Assembly (NCBI RefSeq): GCF_009769735.1
Contig: NZ_WSRO01000002.1
Coordinates: 620,001 to 684,000, forward strand
DNA from: Streptomyces sp. BA2
GTDB taxonomy: Bacteria > Actinomycetota > Actinomycetes > Streptomycetales > Streptomycetaceae
Direction of reading: 5' to 3'
Length of the DNA: 64,000 bases
The notes under the pieces are model-generated. The model worked only from the letters and a program-made list of their open reading frames with translations. It ran no database searches and was not told the origin of the DNA. The position numbers and the translations under genes were made by a program. Shown here piece after piece: positions 54,949 to 64,000 of this stretch. Each line of letters opens with the position of its first letter. Positions within the stretch are counted from its first letter, which is position 1.

Positions 54949-56418
54949 ATGCACGACGAGCACGCGATACCGAACCCTGACGAGTCCACCACCCCTGACG
55001 ACTCCACCGACGGCGCATCCCGCCGTGCCGTGCTCCGCACCGCCGGCCTCGCGGGGGCCGGGCTCGGCCTCGGCGCCCTCTCCGGCGGCACGGCCCACGC
55101 CGACGCCCCACAGGGCGCTCCAGCGGCGCCCGCCGCTGCGGCCTCGGCCGCGGAGGCGCCGCCCCGCAAGGGCAAGACCATGATCGGCGTGCCCTTCGAG
55201 CGGCGTTCCACGGTGCGCGTCGGCATCGTCGGGCTCGGCAATCGCGGCGGCAGCATGATCGACCTGTTCCTGGCGATCCCGGGGGTGAAGGTCGTCGCGC
55301 TCTGCGACCCGGTCAAGGACAAGACCGCGGCCGCCGCGAAGAAGGTCACCGACGCGGGCCAGCCCGCACCGGCGACGTACACCAAGGGCGATCACGACTT
55401 CGAGAACCTGTGCAAGCGCGGGGACATCGACTTCGTGTACGTGGCGACGCCCTGGGACTGGCACTTCGACATGGCCAAGTCGGCGATGCTGAACGGCAAG
55501 CACGTCGGCGTGGAGTGTCCCGTCTCCCTCCAGCTCGACCAGCTCTGGGAACTGGTCGACCTCTCCGAGCGGACCCGCAGACACTGCATGCAGTTGGAGA
55601 ACTGCTGTTACGGCAAGAACGAGATGCGCGTCCTGCGCATGGCCCACGCGGGCAAGTTCGGTGATCTGCTGCACGGTGCGGGCGCCTACAACCACGACCT
55701 GCGCGGCCTGATGTTCGACCCGGACTACTACGAGGGCCCCTGGCGGCGCCTGTGGCACACGCGGCTGCGTGGCGACCTCTACCCGAACCACGGCTTCGGC
55801 CCGGTCTCCAACTACATGGACATCAACCGCGGCGACCGCGTCACGCACATCTCCAGCTTCGGCACGCCCGCCCTCGGTCTCGCCGAGTACCGCAAGGCGC
55901 ACATGCCCGCGGGCGACCCGAGCTGGAAGGAGACGTACATCGAGAGCGACCGCACCATCAGCCTCGTCCAGACGGCGAAGGGGCGGGTGATCCGTCTGGA
56001 GCACGACGTCTCGACCCCCCACCCCTACAGCCGCATCAACAGCCTCGGCGGCACGAAGGGCGTCTTCGAGGACTACCCCGAGCGCATCTACATCGAGCCG
56101 GACCACACGGACGACAAGTGGCACGACTTCGGCAAGTACGCCGCGGACTTCGACCACTGGCTGTGGAAGGAGCACTCCAACCCGCCGGGCGGGCACGGCG
56201 GCATGGACTACATCATGATCTTCCGTCTGATGCAGACCATGCAGCTCGGCCTCGTGCCGGACTTCGACGTCTACGACGCCGCGGTCTGGACGTCGCCCGT
56301 CCCCCTGAGCCATCTGTCGATCAAGGCGAAGGGCGCGCCGCAGGCGATCCCTGACTTCACTCGCGGGCTGTGGAAGAAGGCGCGTCCGGGAGTGGACTCG
56401 TCGAAGCCGCAGGCGTAA
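54949..56418 (+). CDS. Tat-exported Gfo/Idh/MocA protein, GH109-like
   Basis: A 489-residue exported protein. [24 protein letters not shown] is a twin-arginine signal, followed by an Ala/Pro linker. The Rossmann motif is [14 protein letters not shown]. Downstream features ([50 protein letters not shown]) are those of GH109 alpha-N-acetylgalactosaminidases, which use a tightly bound NAD+. It may remove GalNAc from extracellular glycans. Its 3' end overlaps the convergent symporter gene by 62 nt. Confidence 0.8.
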   Translation: MHDEHAIPNPDESTTPDDSTDGASRRAVLRTAGLAGAGLGLGALSGGTAHADAPQGAPAAPAAAASAAEAPPRKGKTMIGVPFERRSTVRVGIVGLGNRGGSMIDLFLAIPGVKVVALCDPVKDKTAAAAKKVTDAGQPAPATYTKGDHDFENLCKRGDIDFVYVATPWDWHFDMAKSAMLNGKHVGVECPVSLQLDQLWELVDLSERTRRHCMQLENCCYGKNEMRVLRMAHAGKFGDLLHGAGAYNHDLRGLMFDPDYYEGPWRRLWHTRLRGDLYPNHGFGPVSNYMDINRGDRVTHISSFGTPALGLAEYRKAHMPAGDPSWKETYIESDRTISLVQTAKGRVIRLEHDVSTPHPYSRINSLGGTKGVFEDYPERIYIEPDHTDDKWHDFGKYAADFDHWLWKEHSNPPGGHGGMDYIMIFRLMQTMQLGLVPDFDVYDAAVWTSPVPLSHLSIKAKGAPQAIPDFTRGLWKKARPGVDSSKPQA

Positions 56419-57775
56419 GGGACTTGGGCCCGGCGGTGCTCAGATCGGCACTGCCGGGCTCGTCCGCCTGTTCCGGTACGAACGCGATCTCGCCGCCGAG
56501 CACCTTCTTCGCCCGCGCCGTGTCCAGAGCGCCTTCCCAGCGCGAGACCACGAAGACGGCGACGCAGTTGCCGAGCAGGTTCGTGGCGACGCGCATGGCG
56601 TCCATGATGCGGTCCACGCCGAGCAGCAGCGCGACCGCGCCGGCCGGGATGACCCCGAGCGCGGAGGCGGTCGCGGAGAGCGCCAGGAACGCCGAACCGG
56701 GCACGCCCGCCATGCCCTTGCTGGTCAGCATCAGGACGAGGACCACGGTGATCTGCTGGCCCAGGCTCAGGTCCACGCCCACGGCCTGCGCGATGAACAA
56801 CGTACCGACGGAGAGGTAGATCGAGGCGCCGTCGAGGTTGAAGGAGTACCCCGTCGGCAGGACAAGGCCCACCGCGTCGTCGCGGCAGCCCGCCTGGCGC
56901 AGTTTCTGCATCATGCGCGGCATGACGGCCTCGCTGGAGGCCGTGCCGAGCGCGAGCAGCATCTCCTCGCGCGTGTAGCGGACGAACTTCCACAGGCTCA
57001 GGCCGGTCAACGCCTTGAGGGCGACGCCGAGCAGGACGAGGAAGAGCAGGGCCACCGCGTAACAGACGCCGATGAGCTTGCCGTACGTCGACAGGGCGCC
57101 GAGCCCGTACTCCCCCACCAGGTGCGCGGTCGCGCCGAAGACGGCGAGCGGTGCCAGCTTCATGATGAAGCCGACGATCGCGAAGACGATCTCCTGGCCC
57201 TGCTCGATGGCGGGCAGGATCGCGGGGACCTTCGTGTTGCCCAGGTGCAGCAGGGCCGCGCCCACCAGGCAGGACAGGACGAGGACTTGGAGCAGCGAGT
57301 TCTCGGCGAAGGCGCCGATCGCGCTGTCGGGCAGCGAGTGCAGGATGAATTCGCTGGTCGAGGGAAGTTCACCGCCGCCGGTCTTCTCGTCGACGGCCGA
57401 GGCGTCGAGTGTGGAGGGGTCGACGTTCATGCCGGTGCCGGGGCTGACGAGGTTTCCGGCGACCAGGCCGACGACGAGGGCGATCGTGGTCGCGACCTCG
57501 AACCAGATGAGGGCCTTGATCCCGATGCGGCCGAAGGCCTTGAGGTCTCCGGCCTTGGTGATTCCGGCGACGACCACGCAGAACACGAGCGGGGCGATCA
57601 TCGCCTTGATGAGACGTACGAAGCCGTTGCCGAGCGGTTGGACGGCCGTGCCCGCGTCGGGCCACAGCCTTCCGACGAGGACTCCGAGCACCAACGCACA
57701 GGCGACCTGCGCGAACAGTGAGGTTCGCAATGTGCGTGCTACGCGTCGCGGTAGGGACGGTACGGACTGCGGCAC
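56357..57775 (-). CDS. Dicarboxylate/amino acid:cation symporter (DctA/GltP family)
   Basis: A 472-residue DAACS-family transporter with eight helices and two re-entrant loops. Signatures are [23 protein letters not shown] and [43 protein letters not shown] is also present. It imports C4-dicarboxylates or acidic amino acids with Na+ or H+. The GTG at 57775 is preferred because AGGAG lies just before it; a GTG 6 nt earlier overlaps that AGGAG. The last ~30 residues form a Ser/Pro-rich tail encoded opposite the end of the GH109-like gene. Confidence 0.88.
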   Translation of the reverse strand: MPQSVPSLPRRVARTLRTSLFAQVACALVLGVLVGRLWPDAGTAVQPLGNGFVRLIKAMIAPLVFCVVVAGITKAGDLKAFGRIGIKALIWFEVATTIALVVGLVAGNLVSPGTGMNVDPSTLDASAVDEKTGGGELPSTSEFILHSLPDSAIGAFAENSLLQVLVLSCLVGAALLHLGNTKVPAILPAIEQGQEIVFAIVGFIMKLAPLAVFGATAHLVGEYGLGALSTYGKLIGVCYAVALLFLVLLGVALKALTGLSLWKFVRYTREEMLLALGTASSEAVMPRMMQKLRQAGCRDDAVGLVLPTGYSFNLDGASIYLSVGTLFIAQAVGVDLSLGQQITVVLVLMLTSKGMAGVPGSAFLALSATASALGVIPAGAVALLLGVDRIMDAMRVATNLLGNCVAVFVVSRWEGALDTARAKKVLGGEIAFVPEQADEPGSADLSTAGPKSLTPAASTSPLPDAPSSTARE

Positions 57776-58015
57776 GGGCACTCCTGTAGTGAGGCTTCAA
57801 CTTACTTCTGCCATACGGAACTTTCTTTCCGCGAGGCGTCACTATGGCGGAGTGCCCGCTTCCGTAAAAGACCTCCAGATCACATCGGCGTAAATCTTGG
57901 ATCTTGCTCCAAACCCCGGGAGCCGGCCGTCGAAATGCGATGTACCGACGGCATGTACGGCGGGCCTTCGATCACCGCAATGCGTAGTGCGAAGCCCGGC
58001 AGGTGGACGCGCGGG

Positions 58016-58753
58016 CTAGGCCTTCAAGTTCGCCTTGTCACCCATCAGCACGACCGGGTGCTGCTTCGGGTCGAGGTTCTTCAGGAGGTACTTCATGCCC
58101 TGTTTCGACAGGCTGACGCAGCCCGACGTGCCGCTTCCGTGGTCCATGTGCAGCCAGATGCTCCCGCCCTTGGACTGGCCCTGGGGGCGGGTCGGGTCGT
58201 TGGGCGGGGTGCCCTTGGCGCGGTTGTAGTCGATCGCGATGACGTAGTCGAAGTCGTGCCAGTGCGTCTTGGGCCAGTAGTGCGGGGCCTGCATCGACGT
58301 GCTCTGGGTGTACGGGAACTTCGCGCCCGGGTCGGCGAGGACGCCGCCCGCGTCAGTGAGCGTGAAGACGCCGACCGGGCTGCGCTTGTCGTTCTCGCGG
58401 TGGTCGGTCGTCCAGCCCTTCTTGCCGTTGTGCGCGGCCCAGCTGCGGGTCTTGTCCCAGGTCGAGCCGGACTTCTCGTACAGGACGGCGGTGGACTTCG
58501 CCGAGTCCTCGCCCTCTCCGTAGACCGCGACGACCTGGCGGGAGTTCTTGGGGATCTTGTTCTGAAGGCGGTCGCCCACGTCGGGGATGCGTTTGAGGTC
58601 GGTCGTCTCCGACGCCTCGGCTCTTTTCGCCCGGCCCGCGTCGTCGTTCTTCGCTCCGGCCTTCGCCCCGCCGTCCGAGCTTCCACAGGACGTCAGAAGA
58701 ACACCGCAGGCCGCGAGGGCGGCCGCCGTTCGCACCGCACCGGCTATACGCAT
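58016..58753 (-). CDS. L,D-transpeptidase (YkuD-type) lipoprotein
   Basis: A 245-residue exported protein with the lipobox LLTSC at its signal-peptide end. The catalytic motif is HMDHGSGTSGCVSL, with the invariant His, Gly and Cys of the YkuD fold. SPVGVFTLTDAGG marks the domain start. It would form 3-3 peptidoglycan cross-links or a related bond. The 240-nt interval to the symporter gene (57776-58015) contains no recognisable gene. Confidence 0.85.
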   Translation of the reverse strand: MRIAGAVRTAAALAACGVLLTSCGSSDGGAKAGAKNDDAGRAKRAEASETTDLKRIPDVGDRLQNKIPKNSRQVVAVYGEGEDSAKSTAVLYEKSGSTWDKTRSWAAHNGKKGWTTDHRENDKRSPVGVFTLTDAGGVLADPGAKFPYTQSTSMQAPHYWPKTHWHDFDYVIAIDYNRAKGTPPNDPTRPQGQSKGGSIWLHMDHGSGTSGCVSLSKQGMKYLLKNLDPKQHPVVLMGDKANLKA

Positions 58754-58937
58754 GCGTCCATGGTCGCACTCGGTTCACGTGAGCCGTCCCGGTGCCCGGC
58801 CCCGGGCGGAGAAGGGGCCGAATCTTTACTCCCCGACGGAAAATCGTTTGCTTCGCGCCACCGTCCGAGGCGAACCTTTCACGGCCTGTTACCGCCCCTC
58901 GATGGCAGCTGCCTCCGCAACTGGAGCTGCTGCTCCG

Positions 58938-58993
58938 CCCGTTCACCACCGCCCGTTCACCACCGTCCGTTCACCACCGTCCGTTCACGCCGG
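58938..58993. repeat. Four tandem 14-bp repeats upstream of the ABC exporter pair
   Basis: Units of the form YCCGTTCACCACCG follow each other without gaps; the fourth is diverged after CCGTTCAC. The array lies in the 58754-59052 interval, about 60 nt before the first ABC gene. No other element was recognised there. Confidence 0.75.
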
Positions 58994-59052
58994 CATGCTC
59001 CGCCGAACCGACGGTCCGTCTCTCCGACCCCGACCCTGGGACGTCACACGTC

Positions 59053-60858
59053 ATGCAGATTCGCGATCTTCCGTACACCGACCCGGGCATGCCGGATGCC
59101 CGCTCGGGCCCCCACTTCCTGCGCTGGCTCGGGCGGAACCAGCTCGACGGCCAGCTGAAGTCGCTCGCCTGGGGCCTCCTGCACTTCGGCTCCATCGCGG
59201 TGATCCCCTACCTCGTCGGCTTCGCCGTGCAGGCTGTCGTCGACCGCTCCGGGGGGCGCCTCGGCATCGCGGGCGCGGTAATGGCGCTGTGCGGCATCGC
59301 CATCGCGCTGGGCGACACCATGCTGCACCGCACGGCGGTCACCAACTGGATCACCGCGGCCGCCCGTGTCCAGCAGCTCCTGGCCCGCAAGACCGCGCAG
59401 CTCGGCTCGGCGCTCACGCGGCGCGTCGCCGCCGGTGAAGTGGTGGCGGTGTCCACCGGTGACGTCGAGAAGATCGGCTGGTTCGTGGAGGCCATCTCGC
59501 GGTTCACGGCGGCCGCACTCACGGTCGTCTTCGTCTGCGTGGGCGTCGTCATCTACCAGCCCGCTCTCGGCGTGCTCGTCGCGGTGGGTGTGCCGGTGCT
59601 CGCGCTCGCCGTGCTTCCGCTGCTGCCGCGCGCCACCCGGCGGGCCGACCACCAGCGCGAGAAGGCCGGGCGAGCTACCGAACTCGCCTCGGACACCGTG
59701 GCGGGGCTGCGGGTGCTGCGCGGCATCGGCGGCGAGGAACTCTTCCTCGACCGCTACCGCCGTGCCTCGCAGGAGGTGCGTACGGCCGCCGTGCGCAGCG
59801 CCCGGATGTGGGCGGCGATCTCGGCGGTGCAGGTGCTGCTGCCGGGGCTGCTCCTGATCGTGGTCGTCTGGCACGGCGTGAACCTGGCCCGCGAGGGCCG
59901 GATCACCGTCGGCGAACTGGTCACCGTCTACAGCGCGGTCACGATGCTGACCTACCCCTTGCGGCACTTCGAGGAGATCGCGATGGCCTACAGCTTCTCG
60001 CGCCCCTCGGCCAAGCGTGCCGCCCGGGTGCTCGCGCTCCAGCGCACGACGCATGCCGGTGACGGAACGCACGACGTCACTCGGACGGTGCCCACGGGTG
60101 ATCTCTACGACCCGGCGACCGGACTCCTGGCCCCGTCGGGCCGTCTCACCGCCGTCGTGTGCGGCGACCCGGACGAGGCGGGACGGCTCGCCGAACGACT
60201 CGGCGGGCACGCGGCGTTCGACGACGCGGAGGAGCTGCCGTCCGTGCTGCTCGGCGGGGTACCGCTGGACGAGGCGCCGCTGGCCACCGCCCGCACCGCC
60301 GTCCTCGTACAGGACAAGGACCCGGTGCTGCTCTCCGGCACGCTCCGCGGACTCCTCGACGTACCGGCGTCGGGAGCGGTGAGCGCCGACGAAGCCCTGG
60401 AGGCCGCCCAGTGCGCCGATGTTCTGGACGCCCTGGCGCAGGCTTCGGTGGGCGAGGCCCCGCTGGACGCCCATGTCACCGAGCGCGGACGTTCCCTGTC
60501 GGGCGGGCAGCGGCAACGGCTCGCGCTGGCCCGCTCGTTGATCGCCGACCCCGAGGTCCTCGTGCTCGACGAGCCGACGTCCGCCGTCGACTCGCACACC
60601 GAGGCGCGGATCGCCGACGGCGTCAAGGGGCTGCGCAAGGGGCGGACGACGGTGGTCCTCACGTCGTCGCCGCTGCTCCTCGACCGGGCCGAGCGCGTGG
60701 TCCTCCTCCACGAGGGCGAGGTCGCGGCGGTGGGCGTGCACCGCGAACTGGTGCACAGCGACCCGCGCTACCGGGCGGTCGTGACGCGTGAGACGGACGA
60801 GGAACAGGCCTCAGTGAAACTGACCCACACCGAGATCGACATCGAGGAGACGGCATGA
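59053..60858 (+). CDS. ABC exporter half-transporter with degenerate ATP site
   Basis: A 601-residue subunit of a heterodimeric exporter. Six helices span about 40-315. The ATPase domain keeps signature LSGGQRQRLALARSLI (482 on) and Walker B VLVLDEPTSAVD, but the Walker A position reads CGDPDEAG (370-377) with no GKS/T, and the switch His is replaced (VVLTSSP). It therefore cannot bind ATP at its own site in the normal way. It donates LSGGQ to the partner subunit, encoded with an ATGA overlap. ATG 59053 is used because upstream frame runs through the tandem repeats. Confidence 0.88.
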   Translation: MQIRDLPYTDPGMPDARSGPHFLRWLGRNQLDGQLKSLAWGLLHFGSIAVIPYLVGFAVQAVVDRSGGRLGIAGAVMALCGIAIALGDTMLHRTAVTNWITAAARVQQLLARKTAQLGSALTRRVAAGEVVAVSTGDVEKIGWFVEAISRFTAAALTVVFVCVGVVIYQPALGVLVAVGVPVLALAVLPLLPRATRRADHQREKAGRATELASDTVAGLRVLRGIGGEELFLDRYRRASQEVRTAAVRSARMWAAISAVQVLLPGLLLIVVVWHGVNLAREGRITVGELVTVYSAVTMLTYPLRHFEEIAMAYSFSRPSAKRAARVLALQRTTHAGDGTHDVTRTVPTGDLYDPATGLLAPSGRLTAVVCGDPDEAGRLAERLGGHAAFDDAEELPSVLLGGVPLDEAPLATARTAVLVQDKDPVLLSGTLRGLLDVPASGAVSADEALEAAQCADVLDALAQASVGEAPLDAHVTERGRSLSGGQRQRLALARSLIADPEVLVLDEPTSAVDSHTEARIADGVKGLRKGRTTVVLTSSPLLLDRAERVVLLHEGEVAAVGVHRELVHSDPRYRAVVTRETDEEQASVKLTHTEIDIEETA

Positions 60859-62636
60859 TCGGCCTGGCGCCACCGGAGTACGACCCGGCGGCCCCGACCA
60901 CCGCGGACACCCTGCCCGTGGGCGCGCCCGCGACGGTAGGGGCCTACGTACGCGAGCTGGTCAAGCGGCACCGCCGGGCCTTCGCCCTGCTCATCACGGT
61001 CAACACCTGCGCCGTGATCGCCTCGATGGCCGGTCCCTACCTGCTGGGCGATCTGGTCGAGAACGTCGCGGACAGCGCCCGTGACCTCCATCTGGGGCGC
61101 ACCATCGGCCTGTTCACCGTCGCCCTGCTCGTGCAGGCCTTCTTCGTCCATCAGGTGCGGCTGCGCGGCGCGATGCTCGGTGAGCGGATGCTGGCCGATC
61201 TGCGCGAGGACTTCCTCGTGCGGTCGGTCGGGCTGCCGCCGGGTGTGCTGGAGCGGGCCGGGACGGGTGATCTCCTTTCGCGGATCACCACGGACGTCGA
61301 CCGGCTCGCGAACGCCATGCGGGAGGCGGTGCCGCAGCTCGCGATCGGCGTGGTGTGGGCGGGGCTCCTGGTCGGCGGTCTCGCCGTGACGGCGCCGCCG
61401 CTTGCGCCCGCCGTCCTCGTCGCGGTGCCGCTGCTCGTCGTCGGCTGCCGCTGGTACTTCAAGCGGGCGCCCTCCGCCTACCGTTCGGAGGCCGCGGGAT
61501 ACGCCGCTGTCGCCGCGGCCCTCGCCGAGACCATCGACGCGGGGCGCACGGTGGAGGCCCACCGGCTCGGGAAGCGCCGCGTGGAGCTGTCGGAGCGCCG
61601 TATCAAGGAATGGACGGCATGGGAACGACACACTCTCTACCTGCGCTCCGTGCTCTTCCCGGTCATCACCTTCACCCACACGATCGTGCTCTGCTCCGTC
61701 CTGATGATCGGCGGCGCGTTCGTCCTCCAGGGCTGGATCGGTATCGGCCAGCTGGCCACGGGCGCACTGATCGCACAGATGCTCGTCGACCCACTGGGAA
61801 TCATCCTGCGCTGGTACGACGAGCTGCAGGTCGCCCAGGTCTCGCTGGCCCGCCTGGTCGGCGTACGGGACATCGAACCGGACGCGGGCGACGGCTCCGT
61901 CACTCCTGACGGACGCGATGTGCTCGCGGACGATGTGCACTTCGGCTACCGCGCGGGCGTCGACGTCCTTCGGGAGGTGTCACTCGCCGTCGAGCCTGGC
62001 TCGCGCGTCGCCCTGGTCGGCCCGTCGGGCGCGGGCAAGTCCACGCTCGGCAGGCTGCTCGCCGGGATCTACGCACCGCGCAACGGTCACGTGACGCTGG
62101 GCGGGGCCGAGCTGTCGGCCATGCCGGCGGAGGAAGTCCGCTCGCACGTGGCGCTGGTCAACCAGGAGCACCACGTCTTCGTGGGCTCGCTGCGCGACAA
62201 CCTCTTGCTGGCCAGGACCGGGGCCCGGGACGCCGAACTGTGGGCGGCGCTCGGCGCGGTCGACGCGGACACCTGGGCACAGACCCTGAGCGAGGGCCTG
62301 GATACCGAGGTGGGCTCGGGCGGCTTCGCCCTCACCCCGGCACAGGCCCAGCAGATCGCCCTTGCCCGCCTGGTCCTCGCCGACCCGCACACCTTGGTCC
62401 TCGACGAGGCGACCTCGCTCCTGGACCCGCGCGCGGCACGCCACCTGGAGCGCTCCCTCGCGCGCGTCCTGGACGGCCGCACGGTCGTCGCCATCGCCCA
62501 CCGGCTGCACACCGCGCACGACGCGGATGTCATCGCGGTGGTCGAGAACGGCCGGATCAGCGAGCTGGGCAGCCATGACGAGCTGGTGGGAGCGGGCGGC
62601 GCGTACGCGGCGCTCTGGCGGTCCTGGCACGGGTAG
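60855..62636 (+). CDS. ABC exporter half-transporter, ATP-binding partner
   Basis: A 593-residue subunit with six helices and an ATPase domain complementary to the preceding one. Walker A GPSGAGKS, Walker B LVLDEATSLLD and switch His (AIAHRLH) are intact, but the signature reads LTPAQAQQIALARLVL instead of LSGGQ. With its partner it makes one canonical ATP site and one degenerate site. The stop is followed after 8 nt by a terminator. Substrate unknown. Confidence 0.9.
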   Translation: MIGLAPPEYDPAAPTTADTLPVGAPATVGAYVRELVKRHRRAFALLITVNTCAVIASMAGPYLLGDLVENVADSARDLHLGRTIGLFTVALLVQAFFVHQVRLRGAMLGERMLADLREDFLVRSVGLPPGVLERAGTGDLLSRITTDVDRLANAMREAVPQLAIGVVWAGLLVGGLAVTAPPLAPAVLVAVPLLVVGCRWYFKRAPSAYRSEAAGYAAVAAALAETIDAGRTVEAHRLGKRRVELSERRIKEWTAWERHTLYLRSVLFPVITFTHTIVLCSVLMIGGAFVLQGWIGIGQLATGALIAQMLVDPLGIILRWYDELQVAQVSLARLVGVRDIEPDAGDGSVTPDGRDVLADDVHFGYRAGVDVLREVSLAVEPGSRVALVGPSGAGKSTLGRLLAGIYAPRNGHVTLGGAELSAMPAEEVRSHVALVNQEHHVFVGSLRDNLLLARTGARDAELWAALGAVDADTWAQTLSEGLDTEVGSGGFALTPAQAQQIALARLVLADPHTLVLDEATSLLDPRAARHLERSLARVLDGRTVVAIAHRLHTAHDADVIAVVENGRISELGSHDELVGAGGAYAALWRSWHG

Positions 62637-62644
62637 CGGTGCCG

Positions 62645-62682
62645 CGGCGGGACGGAGCGGCCCTTCTCGCTCTGTCCCGCCG
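62645..62682. terminator. Terminator after the ABC exporter pair
   Basis: Arms of 15 nt (62645-62659 and 62668-62682) pair with one G-U wobble around an 8-nt loop, between convergent genes. Confidence 0.75.
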
Positions 62683-62715
62683 AAGAGGACCGAAGCGAGA
62701 AGAGCCGCCGTGCGG

Positions 62716-63597
62716 TCAACTGCCCCCGGAATCGGCGTTGTCGAGCACCTCGCGCAGCCTGAGCGCGAATTCGTCCGGCTTGCCCGGGTATCCGGACTCA
62801 CCGTCCGTGAAGCCGCCGTGGTGACTCGGGAACACGGTCGGACGCTGCCCCAGGAGCGCGGCTGCCGCCTCCGAGGTACGCCAGGTGAGCACGCCCTCCG
62901 ACTCCTCCCCCACCGCGATCACGATCCGCGTCGATGCCGCGGCGAGCGCGCCCACGTCGAGCTGATACCCACTGACCGCCCATGACCGGTCGGAGAGCAG
63001 CGGGTCGCCGCGCGAGCCGTCGTCCTCCGTCGGCAGGCCGAACGCGGCAGGATCGGGCGCGGGCTCGGCGAAGTAGGCGTCGGTGTACTCGCCCTGCCAA
63101 GACGTCATCGCGATAAAAGCCGCCATACCGGCACCCCAGCCGCTCTTGTCGTACGCCGCCAGAACACCGGCCCTTGCGCGCTCGGCCGCCGGGGCGTCGG
63201 GAAGCAGGGCGAGCAGCGGCGGCTCGTGCGCGACCAGGGTGGTCACGTCGTCGGGATCGGCCGCCACCAGTGCCAGCGCGACCACCGCTCCACCGCTGCT
63301 CCCGAACAGTTCGACGGGCCCGGCCCCCAGCGCCTGTATCAAGGCGTGCACGTCGCCGGCCTGGACCGTGGGGTCATGGTCGGTCCTGCCGTCGCTGCGG
63401 CTGCTGCGGCCGAGGCCACGTGGGTCGTAGGTGACCACGGTGCGGTCGGGGAAGCGGGCCGCCAGAGCTCCGAACTCTTCGGCGGTCATGGGCTGGCCGA
63501 TCATGAGCAGCGGGGGCCGCCCGTCCGCCGTCGGCACCGGGCCGCGGACGTCGTAGGCGAGCTCTGCCCCACGTGTGGTGAGCATGTGCGTTGTCAT
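62716..63597 (-). CDS. Alpha/beta hydrolase
   Basis: A 293-residue alpha/beta-fold hydrolase. The nucleophile elbow is GSSGG (in VELFGSSGGAVVALAL), the oxyanion region is LLMIGQPM, and the catalytic His is in PSHHGGF near the C-terminus. YDPRGLGRSSRSD is typical for the family. Substrate cannot be assigned; it could be an esterase or epoxide hydrolase-like enzyme. ATG 63597 is preferred over an in-frame codon 21 nt upstream. Confidence 0.8.
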   Translation of the reverse strand: MTTHMLTTRGAELAYDVRGPVPTADGRPPLLMIGQPMTAEEFGALAARFPDRTVVTYDPRGLGRSSRSDGRTDHDPTVQAGDVHALIQALGAGPVELFGSSGGAVVALALVAADPDDVTTLVAHEPPLLALLPDAPAAERARAGVLAAYDKSGWGAGMAAFIAMTSWQGEYTDAYFAEPAPDPAAFGLPTEDDGSRGDPLLSDRSWAVSGYQLDVGALAAASTRIVIAVGEESEGVLTWRTSEAAAALLGQRPTVFPSHHGGFTDGESGYPGKPDEFALRLREVLDNADSGGS

Positions 63598-63705
63598 GGC
63601 CGTGTAGACCCTGACCACGGCCGGAACTCATCGCCGGGGGCAGTACCGCACGAGAATCCGCCGTCAGATGAAGTTCCCCAGACGAACTTCCCCAGATGAA
63701 CTTCC

Positions 63706-64000
63706 TCAGATGAAGTTCAGTGCCGCCGCCCCGCCCACTCCCCCGAGCAGCATGAAGGCCGGCATCAGGACCTTCAGCTCGATCCAGCTGCCCGCCCGGA
63801 ACCGCATCAGCTTCGGCGGTCCCACGGGGTACCAGCGCTTGCGGCCGATGGGGATGGGCCACAGGATCGGGCAGCCGGAGACCGTGAGCGCGTCCCCGAT
63901 GTCGTGCACCAGGGCGCCGAGCACGACCGGCAGCCCCAGCCAGAGGTACTCCTGGCCCGGTGCGGTGAACAGCCAGTCCGCGCCGTTCCCGGGCTTGTCC
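63706..64000 (-). CDS. Metal-dependent membrane hydrolase (YdjM/DUF457-like), partial
   Basis: The C-terminal 97 residues of a gene whose 5' end lies beyond the window. It shows WLGLPVVLGALVHDIGD with a probable metal-binding His-Asp, TVSGCPILWPIPIGRKRWYPVGPP, and a final hydrophobic helix. This matches membrane-bound metal-dependent hydrolases of the YdjM group. The interval 63598-63705 shows only a short CCCCAGATGAACTTCCTCAG-like repetition before the stop. Confidence 0.7.
   Translation of the reverse strand, partial: DKPGNGADWLFTAPGQEYLWLGLPVVLGALVHDIGDALTVSGCPILWPIPIGRKRWYPVGPPKLMRFRAGSWIELKVLMPAFMLLGGVGGAAALNFI

Noticed and set aside
58792..59052. N-terminal extension of the first ABC exporter subunit
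   Set aside because: The extension would translate the 14-bp tandem repeats and has no ribosome-binding site; the ATG at 59053 opens the conserved protein.

Overview
The window is high-GC actinobacterial DNA with strong third-position G/C bias, many GTG starts and dense ATGA or GTGA gene overlaps. It carries genes typical of Streptomyces: a 2-methylisoborneol synthase with its GPP methyltransferase and encapsulin shell, a divergent Fur-KatG pair, a CUT1 sugar ABC transporter without its own ATPase, and a sulfonate operon preceded by a small leader peptide. A Streptomyces chromosome, probably an accessory or arm region, is the best reading. I saw no tRNA, rRNA, CRISPR array or intact insertion sequence.

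Layout. 0.2-7.2 kb: secreted M9 collagenase, GntR/FCD regulator, secreted GH65 glycosidase with a C-terminal discoidin-like domain, and a methyltransferase whose start codon lies in a perfect 19-bp inverted repeat. 7.1-17.0 kb: a sugar utilisation locus. Its leftward genes encode a Gfo/Idh/MocA oxidoreductase, a PmoA-like protein, a cupin, a solute-binding protein, two permeases, a YesL-like membrane protein and a Tat-exported lyase-like protein. A second Gfo/Idh/MocA gene is divergent, and the shared promoter region holds a LacI-type operator. 17.1-20.6 kb: katG, fur and a VOC protein. 20.6-25.2 kb: acyl-CoA dehydrogenase with a PadR regulator, and a divergent LysR/MFS pair. 25.3-29.1 kb: the 2-methylisoborneol nanocompartment module. 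29.1-30.2 kb: two head-to-head truncated genes that mark a deletion scar.

30.2-33.7 kb: a compact leftward operon encoding an AvrD-like protein, an unrecognised 196-aa protein, a 49-aa protein, a FabG-type ketoreductase and a P-loop kinase-like protein. This is my best candidate for an undescribed system. In Pseudomonas syringae AvrD directs synthesis of syringolides, which are acylated sugar-derived signals. An AvrD-like enzyme with a ketoreductase and a kinase suggests an uncharacterised lipid-sugar or butanolide-like signal. 33.8-38.6 kb: MarR regulator, DHA2 exporter and a Tat-exported penicillin-acylase-type Ntn hydrolase. 38.7-43.0 kb: a 1280-aa membrane-anchored STAND NTPase with a beta-propeller C-terminus, and YjbQ.

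43.1-48.4 kb: sulfonate uptake and desulfonation genes behind a leader peptide, then a flavin oxidoreductase. 48.5-51.8 kb: MltG, an ABC exporter and a divergent MarR. 51.9-58.8 kb: fused FAD/Fe-S dehydrogenase, GH109-like oxidoreductase, DctA-type symporter and an L,D-transpeptidase lipoprotein. 59.1-62.6 kb: a heterodimeric ABC exporter with one canonical and one degenerate ATP site. 62.7-64.0 kb: alpha/beta hydrolase and a metal-dependent membrane hydrolase cut by the window edge.

All functional calls come from reading sequence and motifs; no database search was run. Coordinates of short sites may be off by a base.
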